The position numbers and the translations under genes are program-made. 64,000 bases of DNA from an uncultured Opitutia bacterium (GTDB lineage: Bacteria > Verrucomicrobiota > Verrucomicrobiia > Opitutales > Opitutaceae). Shown one piece after another: positions 26,772-37,069 of this stretch (positions within the stretch are counted from its first letter, which is position 1; every line of letters starts with the position of its first letter). The notes below the pieces were generated by a model. That model saw only the letters and a list, made by a program, of their open reading frames with translations, was not told where the DNA came from and did not search any database. The stretch lies in assembly GCA_903872505.1 (NCBI GenBank), contig CAIQKV010000078.1, positions 83,856 through 147,855 of the forward strand. The letters are read 5' to 3'.

Positions 26772-28853
26772 ATGACGCGTCCCGCCGATTCCGCCTCCCG
26801 CCTGATGACCGTGGTGCTCAGCGGTTTCGGCCTTGCGGCCCTGCTGGTCATCACTCTCACAGATCGCGGTGCGACATATATGTACGCCCGGCCGTGGTCG
26901 TTCGCCTACCTCGCGGCTCTGCTCGCCCCGGCGCTGCTGCTCGGATGGCGGGCGCTCGATTCGCGCCAGCCGCTCGTGCTGCCCGCCCGCGCGTGGACCG
27001 TTACGGCGCTGGCCTTTGTCGCCATCGTGCTGGCCTCGGCGCTGGTGAGTCCCTGGCGCGGGCCGGCCCTGCTCTGGAGCGGCCCGCTGCTCGCGGCCGT
27101 CGCGGTGTTCCTGCTCGCGTTCGACTGGTTGCAAACCGCGCCGTCCCCCGCCCGGCGGGATCAATTGCTCACTGCCGCCGGATTTTTCCTCGGCCTGGTT
27201 GCGCTGACCAGCACCGGCCTGTGGCTGAACGGCCTGGCCGGTCACGTCGCCGCGCCCTGGGCCGTGCGTAATCTTTATCCGCTCGGTCACCCCAACTACA
27301 CGGCCGGTCTCGCGCTGCTCATGCTGCCGCTTTTCACGGCACTCGCGATCCGCGACCGCGGCATGCGGCGCGCCGGCTGGGTGGCCGCCGCCCTGCTCGC
27401 CCTGGCCATGCTCATCACCAGCGGCAGCCGTGGCGGCTTCCTCGGGCTGGCGGTGCTCGTCGTGGTGCACCTGCCCGCGCTTGCGCGCGCCCTGCGGGTG
27501 AAACTGTGGATCGTGGTCGTCGCGGGTGTGGCCGTGCTGCTGGCCGTGCTCGCCTGGAACCCGCGCACCCGCACGCTGATCAGCGGCGCCGCGGCCCGCG
27601 CCACGCTGCAGGCGAGCGACGAACAGCGTGCCGCGATGACCGAGGCTGGGCTCCGGATGGGACACGACCGGCCGCTGCTGGGCTGGGGCCCGGGGACCAC
27701 GCCCCTCGCCTACCCGCGTTTCCGCCAATTCCTCGACGGCGGCGCGGAAAATGTCCTGCAGCTGCACAGCACGCCGGTCCAGCTCTGGGCCGAACTCGGC
27801 GCCGCCGGCGTGCTGGCCGCACTGGCGCTGGCCGTCCTCGCGCTGGGCGCCAGCCAGTCCTCGCCCGATTCGCGCCACGTGCTGCTGGCCTTGTCCGGCT
27901 ATGCCGTTTTCAGCCTGACCGACTGGCAGCTCGACGTGCCGGTGTTTTCGTTCGCCCTCGCCGCCGGCGTTGCGCTGCTCGCCCCGCCTGCCGCCCGGGT
28001 CTTCGCCCCTGGGCGCATGGCCGTCGGGTTCGGCGTGATCGCCGCCCTCGGCCTCATCGGCGTGCTGGGCCGTCGCGACCCCACCCCCGAGCTCAACGTC
28101 CGCGCCCTCGCGCTGGCGCGCGACCCGGCGCAGGCCGATGCCGCCATCGTGCTCCTCAACCAGTCCCTCGCGCTGAATCCCGACCAGGAGATCGCCCATT
28201 TCAACCTGGGCTGGCTGCTCGTGGTTCGCGACCCCGCCGCCGCCGAGCGGCACTTCCTCGCCGCCGCGCACCTCGTGCCCGACAAGGGCGGCGTCTACTT
28301 CGGCCTCGGCCTCACCCGTCTCAACCAGGGCCACCGCGACGCCGCCGTGCGCGCCCTCGCCCTCGAGTGCCTCAACGACCCGATCTTCCTCACCTCGCCG
28401 TGGTGGCGCCTGCCCGAGATCGGCGAGCTCCGCCCCTCGGTGACGGCCCTCACCCGGCAATGGCTCGAGGAGCTCGCCGCCGTCCGGGCGCTGGCGAATT
28501 CGCCGGCCGCCCGGGAAGCCGCCTACCTCGCCGCCCTCCTCGACTGGCTCGGCGGCCAGGGCGCGCCCGGGCAGATCCTCGCCGCGGCCAACACGCCGGA
28601 ACGCGTCGCCTACTTCGTCCGCCGGCCGGAGCCGCCGGATTTCACCGCCGCGCGGGGACGGCTCTACCGGCGCGAGCGCACCGGCTACCCCGTGCTCATG
28701 CGCGACCTCGATCTCGCGATCCCCGTCGATCTGTTCGACGTGCAGGAAAACTTCCTCGCCGTCGAGCTGCGCCCGCTCTTTCCCGCCAAGGGCTGGCTCC
28801 GGTCCCCCGTGTTACTGACGTTGCTCGACGCCCCGCGTTCGCCCAAACCTTGA
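26772..28853 (+). CDS. O-antigen ligase/polymerase-like (Wzy/WaaL) membrane protein with C-terminal TPR-like repeats
   Basis: Polytopic; HPNYTAGLALLMLPLF, ITSGSRGGFLGLAV, LLGWGPGTTPLAYPRF; then NQSLALNPDQEIAHFNLGWLL. Confidence 0.8.
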   Translation: MTRPADSASRLMTVVLSGFGLAALLVITLTDRGATYMYARPWSFAYLAALLAPALLLGWRALDSRQPLVLPARAWTVTALAFVAIVLASALVSPWRGPALLWSGPLLAAVAVFLLAFDWLQTAPSPARRDQLLTAAGFFLGLVALTSTGLWLNGLAGHVAAPWAVRNLYPLGHPNYTAGLALLMLPLFTALAIRDRGMRRAGWVAAALLALAMLITSGSRGGFLGLAVLVVVHLPALARALRVKLWIVVVAGVAVLLAVLAWNPRTRTLISGAAARATLQASDEQRAAMTEAGLRMGHDRPLLGWGPGTTPLAYPRFRQFLDGGAENVLQLHSTPVQLWAELGAAGVLAALALAVLALGASQSSPDSRHVLLALSGYAVFSLTDWQLDVPVFSFALAAGVALLAPPAARVFAPGRMAVGFGVIAALGLIGVLGRRDPTPELNVRALALARDPAQADAAIVLLNQSLALNPDQEIAHFNLGWLLVVRDPAAAERHFLAAAHLVPDKGGVYFGLGLTRLNQGHRDAAVRALALECLNDPIFLTSPWWRLPEIGELRPSVTALTRQWLEELAAVRALANSPAAREAAYLAALLDWLGGQGAPGQILAAANTPERVAYFVRRPEPPDFTAARGRLYRRERTGYPVLMRDLDLAIPVDLFDVQENFLAVELRPLFPAKGWLRSPVLLTLLDAPRSPKP

Positions 28854-28856
28854 CCC

Positions 28857-30299
28857 GTGCCCCGCGCCGCCTCCCAGTCGCTCCGCGAAACCGTCATCCC
28901 GCTCACCCTGCTCGCGGGCGACACGGTCGTCACGTTCGCCGGCCTCGTGCTCGGCTGGTGGCTGCGCTACGCGTCGCCGCTCGGGAAGCTCGGCATCGCC
29001 GTGCCCGGCGCCACCTTCACCCGCTACCTGCCGCTGCTGCTCGTCGGCGTGGCACTGCTGGTCGGCGCCTTCGCGCAGTTCGGGCTCTATGACGCCCGCC
29101 TGCTGCTGCGCCGCTACCAGAGCCTCAACGCCATCCTCAAGGGCGCGGCGTTCTGGCTCGTCGCCTACCTCGGCGTCTCGCTGGTGCTGAAGTTTGACCC
29201 GCCGATCTCGCGGCTGTTTGTTGTCGTGGCGTTCGTGTGCGTCATCGTGCTGCTCTACGCCTGGCGCTCGCTCGCCTACGCCCTGGTCACGCGCAGCCCG
29301 CTGCTCACGCGGCTGCGGCGGCGCGCCGTGCTGCTGGGCTGGAACGACGACGCCCGCGCCCTCGCCGCCGAGATCGCCCGCGACCCCGCGCATCCGTTCG
29401 CGCTGGCCGGCGTCGTCACGCTCGCCAGCGACACCGCGCCCGCCTTTCCCGGCGCCCCGGGCCGACCGCCCACGCTCGGTGGCGTGGCCGAGCTCGACGC
29501 CATCCTCGCCCGCGAGCATGCCGACCTGCTCATCGCCACGCGGCTCGACCTGCCGCGCCCCGAAATCCGCCGGATCGTCGAGACCTGCGAGCGCGCCTAC
29601 GTCGAGTGGAAGATCGTGCCGGGCGCCTTCGACATCTTCCTCAGCGGCCTGCGGCTGCAGACGATCGGCCGCGTGCCGGTCCTCGGCGTCGAGGAGCTCG
29701 CCATCCACCGGCTCTTCAACCGCGCGCTCAAGCGGACCCTCGACCTCATCGCCGCCGTGGCCGGCCTCGTGCTGTCGCTGCCGGTGGTGGCGGTGCTGGC
29801 CGTCCTCATCAAGCGCGAGTCGCCCGGCGGCCCGGTGTTCTTCCGCCAGACCCGGGTCGGCGCGGGCCACCGGCCGTTCACGCTGTGGAAGCTGCGCAGC
29901 ATGGCGCCGGGGGCCGACGCCACCGACGCCGCGCGCCAGAGCACCGCGCGCGACGACCCGCGGCTGCTGCGCATCGGCGCGTTCATCCGGCGCTGGAACC
30001 TCGACGAGCTCCCGCAGTTCTGGAACGTTCTGCGCGGCGACATGAGCCTCGTCGGCCCGCGGCCCGAGCGCCCCAGCCATGTCGACCAGCTGGCCGACGC
30101 CATCCCGCACTACCTGCCGCGCCACCTCGTGAAGCCCGGCATGACCGGCTGGGCGCAGGTCAACGGCCTCCGCGGCGACAGCGACCTCGCCCTGCGCGTG
30201 CAGCACGACATTTTCTACATCGAGAACTGGTCCGTGTGGCTCGACGCGCAGATCGTGCTGCTGACCTTCGTGCGCTGGCGCGACGACAGCGCGTACTAG
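28857..30299 (+). CDS. Exopolysaccharide polyprenyl glycosylphosphotransferase (WcaJ/WbaP-like)
   Basis: KRTLDLIAAVAGLVLSLPVVAVLAVLIKRESPGGPVFFRQTRVG, RRWNLDELPQFWNVLRGDMSLVGPRPERP, PGMTGWAQVNGLRGDS. Confidence 0.92.
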   Translation: MPRAASQSLRETVIPLTLLAGDTVVTFAGLVLGWWLRYASPLGKLGIAVPGATFTRYLPLLLVGVALLVGAFAQFGLYDARLLLRRYQSLNAILKGAAFWLVAYLGVSLVLKFDPPISRLFVVVAFVCVIVLLYAWRSLAYALVTRSPLLTRLRRRAVLLGWNDDARALAAEIARDPAHPFALAGVVTLASDTAPAFPGAPGRPPTLGGVAELDAILAREHADLLIATRLDLPRPEIRRIVETCERAYVEWKIVPGAFDIFLSGLRLQTIGRVPVLGVEELAIHRLFNRALKRTLDLIAAVAGLVLSLPVVAVLAVLIKRESPGGPVFFRQTRVGAGHRPFTLWKLRSMAPGADATDAARQSTARDDPRLLRIGAFIRRWNLDELPQFWNVLRGDMSLVGPRPERPSHVDQLADAIPHYLPRHLVKPGMTGWAQVNGLRGDSDLALRVQHDIFYIENWSVWLDAQIVLLTFVRWRDDSAY

Positions 30300-30329
30300 G
30301 CCCGGAAATCTTGGCTCACGTTCCCCGCC

Positions 30330-31253
30330 TCACACCGGCCGGACCTGCCGGTGGTCGCGGAGCCAGGCACGCAGCAGGGCGACCTGCTTCCAGAGCCCGA
30401 ACGCCGCCGCGTACTTCCAACGCGCGAACGACGAGGTCCCGAAATGCTTCAAAAAAACCGCCCGGTTCGCGTCGAAGATTGCGCGCGCCATCGCGTCGTA
30501 GTCCTTCGCCACGCTCACGCCCTTCAGGTGGGTGATGCTGACGGCGCCGTCGTAGACGATCTTCCAGCCGGCCCGCGCCACGCGGATGCACAAATCGAGG
30601 TCGTCGCCGTACATGAAGAACGCCTCGTCGAAGACCTTGCCGTCCGGCGCCACCGCCGCCAGAGTGCGCCGCGGCGCGAGCATGAACGCGCCGTTGATCG
30701 CACCGACCTCGTAGGTGCCGCCGGCCGGCCGGTGCGTGAGGTTGTAGCCGGCGAACAGCGCCGTGTGCGGAAACGCCGCCGCCAGCCCGGTCGCCCGGCA
30801 AAACCCGTCCCACAACGTCGGAATGCCACGCCGGCACGCGAGGTCCATCGTGCCGTCCGCCAGGACGAGCCGCGGGGTGATCAGCCCGATCCGGTCGTCC
30901 GCCCGCAGGCGCGCGAGACCGTGCGCCAGCGCCGGGGCGTTGCTGACTGTGTCCGGGTTGAGGAACAGGATGAAGTCGCCGCGGGCGCGGGCAAAGCCGA
31001 GGTTGTTCGCCCGGCCGAAGCCAAGATTCGCTCCCGGCGCCAGGTACCCGGCGTGGGAAAATTGCGTGCGCACGATCTCGCCCGCGCCGTCGCCCGGCGA
31101 GTTGTCCACCACGATCACCTCGACCTCGCGCCCCTCGAGCGTGCGCGGCAGGGAGGCGAGGCAGGCACCGATTTCATCCCGTGACCGGTAGGCGACGATG
31201 ATGATCGAAAGCAGCGGCGTGTTCGGCGTGGACACGCCCCGACGCTGTGCCAT
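30330..31253 (-). CDS. Glycosyltransferase family 2 (rhamnosyltransferase-like)
   Basis: LSIIIVAYRSRDEIGACL, VIVVDNSPGDGAGEIV, NLGFGRANNLGF, FMYGDDLDLCIRV. Confidence 0.88.
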   Translation of the reverse strand: MAQRRGVSTPNTPLLSIIIVAYRSRDEIGACLASLPRTLEGREVEVIVVDNSPGDGAGEIVRTQFSHAGYLAPGANLGFGRANNLGFARARGDFILFLNPDTVSNAPALAHGLARLRADDRIGLITPRLVLADGTMDLACRRGIPTLWDGFCRATGLAAAFPHTALFAGYNLTHRPAGGTYEVGAINGAFMLAPRRTLAAVAPDGKVFDEAFFMYGDDLDLCIRVARAGWKIVYDGAVSITHLKGVSVAKDYDAMARAIFDANRAVFLKHFGTSSFARWKYAAAFGLWKQVALLRAWLRDHRQVRPV

Positions 31254-31269
31254 ACTCACTTCAAACGCA

Positions 31270-32025
31270 ATGCCTCCTGAATCCTCACCCCTGATCAGTG
31301 TAATTGTCGTCTGCAAAGACCCCGGACTGCGCCTGCGTGACGCCCTTGCCAGCGTCTGGGCCCAGCATATCTCGCCGCTGCCCGAACTCATCGTCGTGGA
31401 CGGTGGCTCGGAAGACGGCTCCCGCGTGTGGCTCGCCTCCCAGCGCGCGCGCCTCGCCACGCTGCTCATGGAACCCGACCGGGGCGTTTACGATGCCATG
31501 AACAAGGGCCTGGCCGCGGCCCACGGCGAGTGGGTGCTCTTCCTCGGGGCCGATGACAAGTTTCCCCACGACGGCGTGCTGAGCCGGACCCAAGGCGCGC
31601 TAAAACAGGCCACCGGCGGGGTGGCCGTGGGCGAAATCGCCTACGATGACGGCCGGATCGAGTCCCTCCCGGCGAAACCGAAACCGGTCGCGCGGAATTT
31701 TGTGCATCATCAGGGCGCGTTCTACCGCCGGTCATTGTTCGCGGAGCACGGCTTCTTTGATGCGTCGCTGGCCGTGATGGCCGACTATGACTTCAACCTG
31801 CGGCTCTGGAAAAAGAAAGTCACCTTCACCGCACTCCCGCTGCGCATCAGTGTCTGCGGCACCGGCGGCCTGAGTGACTCTGGTGACTGGCGCGGCTGCC
31901 AGGAGGAAATCGCCGTGCGCCACCGCCACTTTCCCGCCTGGCGCTGCTGGTTTTCGGATCTGTTCACCGTGCTGCGTTGGGTCCGCCAAAAGATCGCCCC
32001 GCGCGCCTCCCGCCCCAAGGGCTGA
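31270..32025 (+). CDS. Glycosyltransferase family 2
   Basis: LISVIVVCKDPGLRLRDALASVWAQ, ELIVVDGGSEDGS, EPDRGVYDAMNKGLAAAHGEWVLFLGADD. Confidence 0.88.
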   Translation: MPPESSPLISVIVVCKDPGLRLRDALASVWAQHISPLPELIVVDGGSEDGSRVWLASQRARLATLLMEPDRGVYDAMNKGLAAAHGEWVLFLGADDKFPHDGVLSRTQGALKQATGGVAVGEIAYDDGRIESLPAKPKPVARNFVHHQGAFYRRSLFAEHGFFDASLAVMADYDFNLRLWKKKVTFTALPLRISVCGTGGLSDSGDWRGCQEEIAVRHRHFPAWRCWFSDLFTVLRWVRQKIAPRASRPKG

Positions 32026-32090
32026 GCCCGGCCCCAGCTTCGCCCGCCGCGGCGCCGCGGACTGCGCCCTGCCCGGCTGGCCCCTTGCCG

Positions 32091-32996
32091 ATGAAATCTG
32101 ACGAACCCGTGCGCTACGACCGCTCCCAACAGGAATGGGACAAGGTCCTCTCCGACCCGGACCGGCAGAAAGTCGGGCAAAGCTGGTTTCGCGAGGATAC
32201 CCTGAACCATTGGCGCCATGCCCGGATCCGCGCGCCGCTGCAGGCGATCGTCGCCCACGACCCGGCCGCCAGCTGGCTCACCGTGGGGGACGGGCGCTAT
32301 GGCACGGACGCGCACCATCTGATTGCCCTCGGCGCCCAGACCGTCCACTGCACGGACATCTCCGACACGCTGCTGAAGATCGGGCATGAAAAGGGCTTCA
32401 TCCAGTCGTACTCCGCCGAGAACGCGGAGGCGCTGAGTTTTCCGGACAAAGCCTTCGATTACGTCTACTGCAAGGAATCCTTTCATCATTTTCCGCGGCC
32501 CTACCTCGCCCTGGGCGAAATGTTCCGCGTCGCCCGGAAGGCCGTGATTCTGACCGAGCCCCGGGACCGCGTCATCGACCGGGCGACCTGGCCGTTTGCC
32601 TTCCGCCTGCTGAAAACCCTGCTGCGAAAAAATCGGCAGCAGCACGACTTCGAGCCGGTGGGAAATTACATCTATTCCATCTCCGAGCGGGAAATTGAAA
32701 AGTTCCTGCTGGGGATGCACTACACCTCGGTCGCGTTCATCGGCTGCAACGACGCCTATCTGCCCGGCGTGGAGTTTTCCGCCCTGACTTCCTCCAGCCC
32801 GGCCGACCGGAAGCTGCGCCGCAGGATTCAGGGCCGGATCAAGCTCCGCGATGCGCTGACCCGGATCGGACTGATGAAAAGCACCCTGCTGACCGCCGCG
32901 CTTTTCAAGGCGGCGCCGGCCGCGGGTTTGGCGGAAACCCTGGCGAAGCAGGGCTGGAAATTGAAGCATCTGCCGAAGAACCCCTATCTCGGCTGA
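32091..32996 (+). CDS. Class I SAM-dependent methyltransferase
   Basis: WLTVGDGRYGTDAHHLIALGAQTVHCTDISDTLL, ALSFPDKAFDYVYCKESFHHF. Confidence 0.8.
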   Translation: MKSDEPVRYDRSQQEWDKVLSDPDRQKVGQSWFREDTLNHWRHARIRAPLQAIVAHDPAASWLTVGDGRYGTDAHHLIALGAQTVHCTDISDTLLKIGHEKGFIQSYSAENAEALSFPDKAFDYVYCKESFHHFPRPYLALGEMFRVARKAVILTEPRDRVIDRATWPFAFRLLKTLLRKNRQQHDFEPVGNYIYSISEREIEKFLLGMHYTSVAFIGCNDAYLPGVEFSALTSSSPADRKLRRRIQGRIKLRDALTRIGLMKSTLLTAALFKAAPAAGLAETLAKQGWKLKHLPKNPYLG

Positions 32997-33020
32997 CGCC
33001 AATCTGCCGGGCGCGGCGGT

Positions 33021-34136
33021 TCAGGTCCTCAGGTCGCGCAACAGCTGCGTAAAACGCTCGTAGCGGGACTCCCAGGTGTTGGCCTGGGCCCGAGCGATGC
33101 GGGCGGCGCGCGCCTCCGCGGTGTCGGTGGCCACCACCCGCTCGATCGCGGGAACCCACTGCTTCGGTCCCAGCGGGTAATTCAGCATGTCCGGCAGTTC
33201 CGCGACCAGCTCGGGCAGCGGGCTCGCCATCACCGGGCGGCCGGTCGCCAGGCATTCGTAGGTCTTGGCCGGCATCACCGCCTCGGTGTAGCCGTTCAGG
33301 GCGTAGGGCAGCAGGATCACGTCCGCCTGCTCGACAAACTCCCGCAGCCGCTCATGCGGCACCTGGCCGGGGAGGATGACGTTGGCCGGAAAGGCATGCG
33401 GGGTTTTCACCGGGCCGACCAGGAGCAGCCGCCAGCCGGGCCGCTCCCGCGCGATGTGGTCCAGCAGCGCGAAGTCGAGATGCTGGTGGTGCAGGTGCCC
33501 GTAGTAGAGCAGCACCAGCCGGTCGAGGGGCGCGGACGGGCGCGGCGCGACGAGGAAGCGCTCGACGAGGGCGCCGTGCGGCAGCTGCACGCAGCGCCGG
33601 GCCTTGGGCTGCTTCCGGGTCAGCAACGTGCGGCTGGGCACCAGCGTGAGATCCGCCTGCCGCAGCAACTGCCGCTCGTCCGCCGGCAAAAACTCCGGGA
33701 TGCCGCGCACGGCCAGCCAGTCGTCGGTGCAGTCGTAGACCAGCCGGCGGTGCGGCACACGCTCGATCAGCTGCAGTGCCGTGCGCGCCGCGGAATAGTT
33801 GACGATCAGGTCGACGCCGCGGCGCAGCTCCGGGTGCCACGCGAGCCAGCGGTTGAGCAGGACGGCGTTGAACCGGCACCACTCCGGGCTGATCGCGGGC
33901 AGCACGAGCGGGCGGACCACGCTCACGCCGGCGGGTGGCGGCGCGGAGCGGAGCTTTCGGGACGGCTTGAACCAGCCCCACAGCCGCCCCAGGTCCTGCC
34001 AAGTCGGGCGCCGCACGCCCGGAATCTCGCAAAACACCACATCGTAGTCCCGCGCGCACAGCGTCGCCATCGTCTGGTGACGCTGCCAGACGAAGTCCCA
34101 GCGGATATTCGAAATGAAGAGGGCGGTCGGGCGCAT
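33021..34136 (-). CDS. Glycosyltransferase (GT4/GT1-like)
   Basis: ISNIRWDFVWQRHQTMATLCARDYDVVFCEIPG, GYTEAVMPAKTYECLATGRPVMASPLPEL. Confidence 0.8.
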   Translation of the reverse strand: MRPTALFISNIRWDFVWQRHQTMATLCARDYDVVFCEIPGVRRPTWQDLGRLWGWFKPSRKLRSAPPPAGVSVVRPLVLPAISPEWCRFNAVLLNRWLAWHPELRRGVDLIVNYSAARTALQLIERVPHRRLVYDCTDDWLAVRGIPEFLPADERQLLRQADLTLVPSRTLLTRKQPKARRCVQLPHGALVERFLVAPRPSAPLDRLVLLYYGHLHHQHLDFALLDHIARERPGWRLLLVGPVKTPHAFPANVILPGQVPHERLREFVEQADVILLPYALNGYTEAVMPAKTYECLATGRPVMASPLPELVAELPDMLNYPLGPKQWVPAIERVVATDTAEARAARIARAQANTWESRYERFTQLLRDLRT

Positions 34137-34138
34137 GT

Positions 34139-34927
34139 TCAGTCTCCGCGGTAAATCCGGCGCATGGAAACGAAACCGTGGCGGCGGATCCGGTCGAGGT
34201 AAACCGGAAGATTGTCGCGGCCAAACCGCAGGCGGGACCCGAGCGGGGCCGGGGCGTCGGCCCAGCGCGCCAGCGCCCGGCTTTTCTCGACGTCGGCGGC
34301 CGCCTCGTCCTTGGACAGCTGGCCGGGATGCAGCCGGAAGCGGGCGACCTCCGCGGAAACATATTCAAAGCGCACCCCGCCGGCCAGCGCCCGGCTGAAC
34401 AAATCCAAATCACCCGCCAGCCGGTAGCCTGCATCAAACCCGCGCAAAGTCGTCAGCAGTGACGACCGCACCCAGGTACCCGGCTGGGCGAACGGGACGA
34501 TCCCGCGCGCGAGCAGGGCCGCGAGGTCCCCGGCCTGATGCGCCACCGGCAGCCAGCCTTGGAGCGCACCGTGCGCATCGACCAGGCTGACGCGGCCGTA
34601 GACCACGCCGATTTCCGGGTTCTGCTCGAGCCGCCGCAAGGCCTCCGCCGCTCCGGCCGCACAGAGCACATCGTCGTCGTTGAGATAAGTAAAAGCCTCG
34701 GAGTCCCCCGCCGCGGCGATCCCGGCATTGAGGGCGGCGTACATGCCCCCACCCGGCTCGGCCACCACCTGCGCCTGGGGAAAGCGTTGCTCCAACTCCG
34801 CCCGGACCGCCGCCGGACAGACCAGCACGTGCCGGCACGCGGACCCCAGTCCGGCCACGCTGGCCGCGGTTTCCGCCAGCCACGGCGACTGGCCGAGCGT
34901 GGGCGTGACGATAAGCAGGTTGCTCAT
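34139..34927 (-). CDS. Glycosyltransferase family 2-like
   Basis: MSNLLIVTPTLGQSPWLAETAASVAGL, PGGGMYAALNAGIAAAGDSEAFTYLNDDD. Confidence 0.8.
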   Translation of the reverse strand: MSNLLIVTPTLGQSPWLAETAASVAGLGSACRHVLVCPAAVRAELEQRFPQAQVVAEPGGGMYAALNAGIAAAGDSEAFTYLNDDDVLCAAGAAEALRRLEQNPEIGVVYGRVSLVDAHGALQGWLPVAHQAGDLAALLARGIVPFAQPGTWVRSSLLTTLRGFDAGYRLAGDLDLFSRALAGGVRFEYVSAEVARFRLHPGQLSKDEAAADVEKSRALARWADAPAPLGSRLRFGRDNLPVYLDRIRRHGFVSMRRIYRGD

Positions 34928-36093
34928 GCGGACGCTCCTTCCTGCAGGGCCTTGGCGACCGCCACACGCACGGACTCGAGGGAGATGCGTGTCAGGCAAT
35001 AGGGTTCAGGGTGAATGCACTTCCAGTTGCATCCGAAGCAATCGAGCGGATGGGTGAGCCAAACCTGTCGCGCGGACCGCCTCCACGGGCCAAACTCTCC
35101 AAAGTGCCCGCCGCCGATCAGGATCACTGCCGGCCGGTCGAAGCTCGCCGCGAGGTGCGCTGTCGCGGTCTCCACCGACACGACCAGGCCTGCCCCCGCC
35201 ACGTTCTTCGCAAATGCGACCACGTCCATCGGTGCCGCGCAAGTGACGCCGGTGACGCCGCGGTCCTGCAGGATGGCCACGAGTCGCCGCAACCGCGGCT
35301 GCTGCGCCAAGTCACCGCAGAGCGTGATCGGCGCGGACGACATTGTCCGCACCGTCTGTAATGCCGCCGTAAGCAGCGGCCCGGGAAAGTCCCGGATCTC
35401 TGCGCTGCCAAACGGTGTTACTAGTATTCCCACTTGGGCCGTACCAGCACTCACCTGCTCAAACCGGGGAATGATTTCCGCCGCTGCCACCGGCCGGCCC
35501 AAGACGTGCGCCAGCAGCTGCCGGTGCCGTTCCTGCTCGCGGCAGCCGGCTGGGTCCGCTGCCGCGGGCGGCACATACCTCGTTCGGACAGCAGCCGCAT
35601 GCGCAAAAGTGCGGCGGGCGGCAAATTCACGTTCCGCCCGCGCCTCGTCGATTACGTGGGTGCGGCCGCCCAGCCACGTCAGGACCAGCTCGTCCCAATC
35701 GTCCCGCTGGTGCCGCAGACAGATCACCACCTCGGCGGAAACGCCGCCGAGCAGGGCCCGGGCCTTCCGCCCATCCCAGAGCAGGCGCTTGTGCCCCACC
35801 CCGATGGGCAGGATCAGCCGCGCCGTGCGCGGGAACTCCTGCTCGGCCAGCGGTGCCACTTGGGGCGAGACAATCAGCAGGCATTGTTCCTCGCCAAAGC
35901 TGGCGAGCACCTGGCGGATCGCCGAGACCGCGAGCACGAAATCGCCCAGGCGGTCGAGCTTGACGATCGCGGCCCGGTACTGGCCGGGCCTTTCGCGGAC
36001 GATGGGGCGCGCAAGCCACCGGGTGAGCAGGCGGCGCAGACCCCTGACCGGCCCGCCAGCACCTGCCTGCGAGCTGTGAGTTGTCGGCGTCAT
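34924..36093 (-). CDS. Glycosyltransferase family 9 (heptosyltransferase-like)
   Basis: AAIVKLDRLGDFVLAVSAIRQV, GLVVSVETATAHLAASFDRPAVILIGGGHFGEFGPW; start among ATGs 36093-36123. Confidence 0.75.
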   Translation of the reverse strand: MTPTTHSSQAGAGGPVRGLRRLLTRWLARPIVRERPGQYRAAIVKLDRLGDFVLAVSAIRQVLASFGEEQCLLIVSPQVAPLAEQEFPRTARLILPIGVGHKRLLWDGRKARALLGGVSAEVVICLRHQRDDWDELVLTWLGGRTHVIDEARAEREFAARRTFAHAAAVRTRYVPPAAADPAGCREQERHRQLLAHVLGRPVAAAEIIPRFEQVSAGTAQVGILVTPFGSAEIRDFPGPLLTAALQTVRTMSSAPITLCGDLAQQPRLRRLVAILQDRGVTGVTCAAPMDVVAFAKNVAGAGLVVSVETATAHLAASFDRPAVILIGGGHFGEFGPWRRSARQVWLTHPLDCFGCNWKCIHPEPYCLTRISLESVRVAVAKALQEGASA

Positions 36094-36166
36094 GCCCATG
36101 CCTCTCCAACTACGCTGATACAATCAGAGCGCTGCAACCATATCGTTGGCGGGGTGCCCGGTCTGC

Positions 36167-37069
36167 TCAAAGCGGCTTGCGCAATTCCAGACAGCAGACG
36201 CCTACCCCGGGCATGTCCGCGAATTGTTCAAACCATTGGTAGGAGTCCGCCGCCGTCCACGGGGCGTCCACCGCCCAGGCGTAGCTGTACCCTTGGTGCG
36301 CGCGTTCGACAAAAGCCGCGTACGTACCCGCCCGCTTTTCACCGAACCAGGCAATCCGCCTGATCTCCAGGTCCGGCACCTGCGCCAGCAAACGCTGCCG
36401 CACCGCCGCCTCGTCATAGTAGCGCTGGAAAAAATATCCCCGTTCGGTCCGGACGAGGCCCAGTTGGTAGGTGTTTTCGCCGACAAATTCCTCCGTGTAG
36501 GCGGGCGCGCTCATCACCGTGAGGCAAAGCCGGCCCCCGGGCAGCAGGCAGTCAGCCAGGGCCCGCAACGCCCGGCCGTCCTCAGCGTTCCCCGCGATGT
36601 GCTCGAAGACCGAGACGGACCAGATCGCCTGGTAGCGCTGCTTTTCCGCCGCCAGCGCCTGCACATCGAGGCCGGCCACCTCGATCCCGCGCAATCCCAG
36701 GCGCTGCACCCGCTCCCGGATGGTCGAGCTATCGCGGGCATCCGGGTTGGAAATCCGGATCCGCAGTCCCGGCTGGGTCGCGGCCAGATAAAGGGACAGC
36801 AGCGCCGGTGAGGAAACGTCCAGCGCCGGTCCGGTCACGCCCCGCAACGCCTCCGCCACGAAGGAAAATTCGTAGTAGCGGAGAAAATCCACCGGTTGCA
36901 GCGCCATGCGCAGGCTGCCGCGCATGCCGCGGAGGCACATCCGCCAGCCAAGCCGCCGGCCATAGCGGTCAAACTCCAGGCCCGGGAGGCCGCGCCGGCG
37001 GGCGCGCTGCCGTGCCCGGGTGCCGCGCAGCCAGTGCCAGGGAATCAGGAGATGGTCGGATCGGATCAT
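36167..37069 (-). CDS. Class I SAM-dependent methyltransferase
   Basis: MIRSDHLLIPWHWL...; WSVSVFEHIAGNAEDGRALRALADCLLPGGRLCLTVM. Confidence 0.7.
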   Translation of the reverse strand: MIRSDHLLIPWHWLRGTRARQRARRRGLPGLEFDRYGRRLGWRMCLRGMRGSLRMALQPVDFLRYYEFSFVAEALRGVTGPALDVSSPALLSLYLAATQPGLRIRISNPDARDSSTIRERVQRLGLRGIEVAGLDVQALAAEKQRYQAIWSVSVFEHIAGNAEDGRALRALADCLLPGGRLCLTVMSAPAYTEEFVGENTYQLGLVRTERGYFFQRYYDEAAVRQRLLAQVPDLEIRRIAWFGEKRAGTYAAFVERAHQGYSYAWAVDAPWTAADSYQWFEQFADMPGVGVCCLELRKPL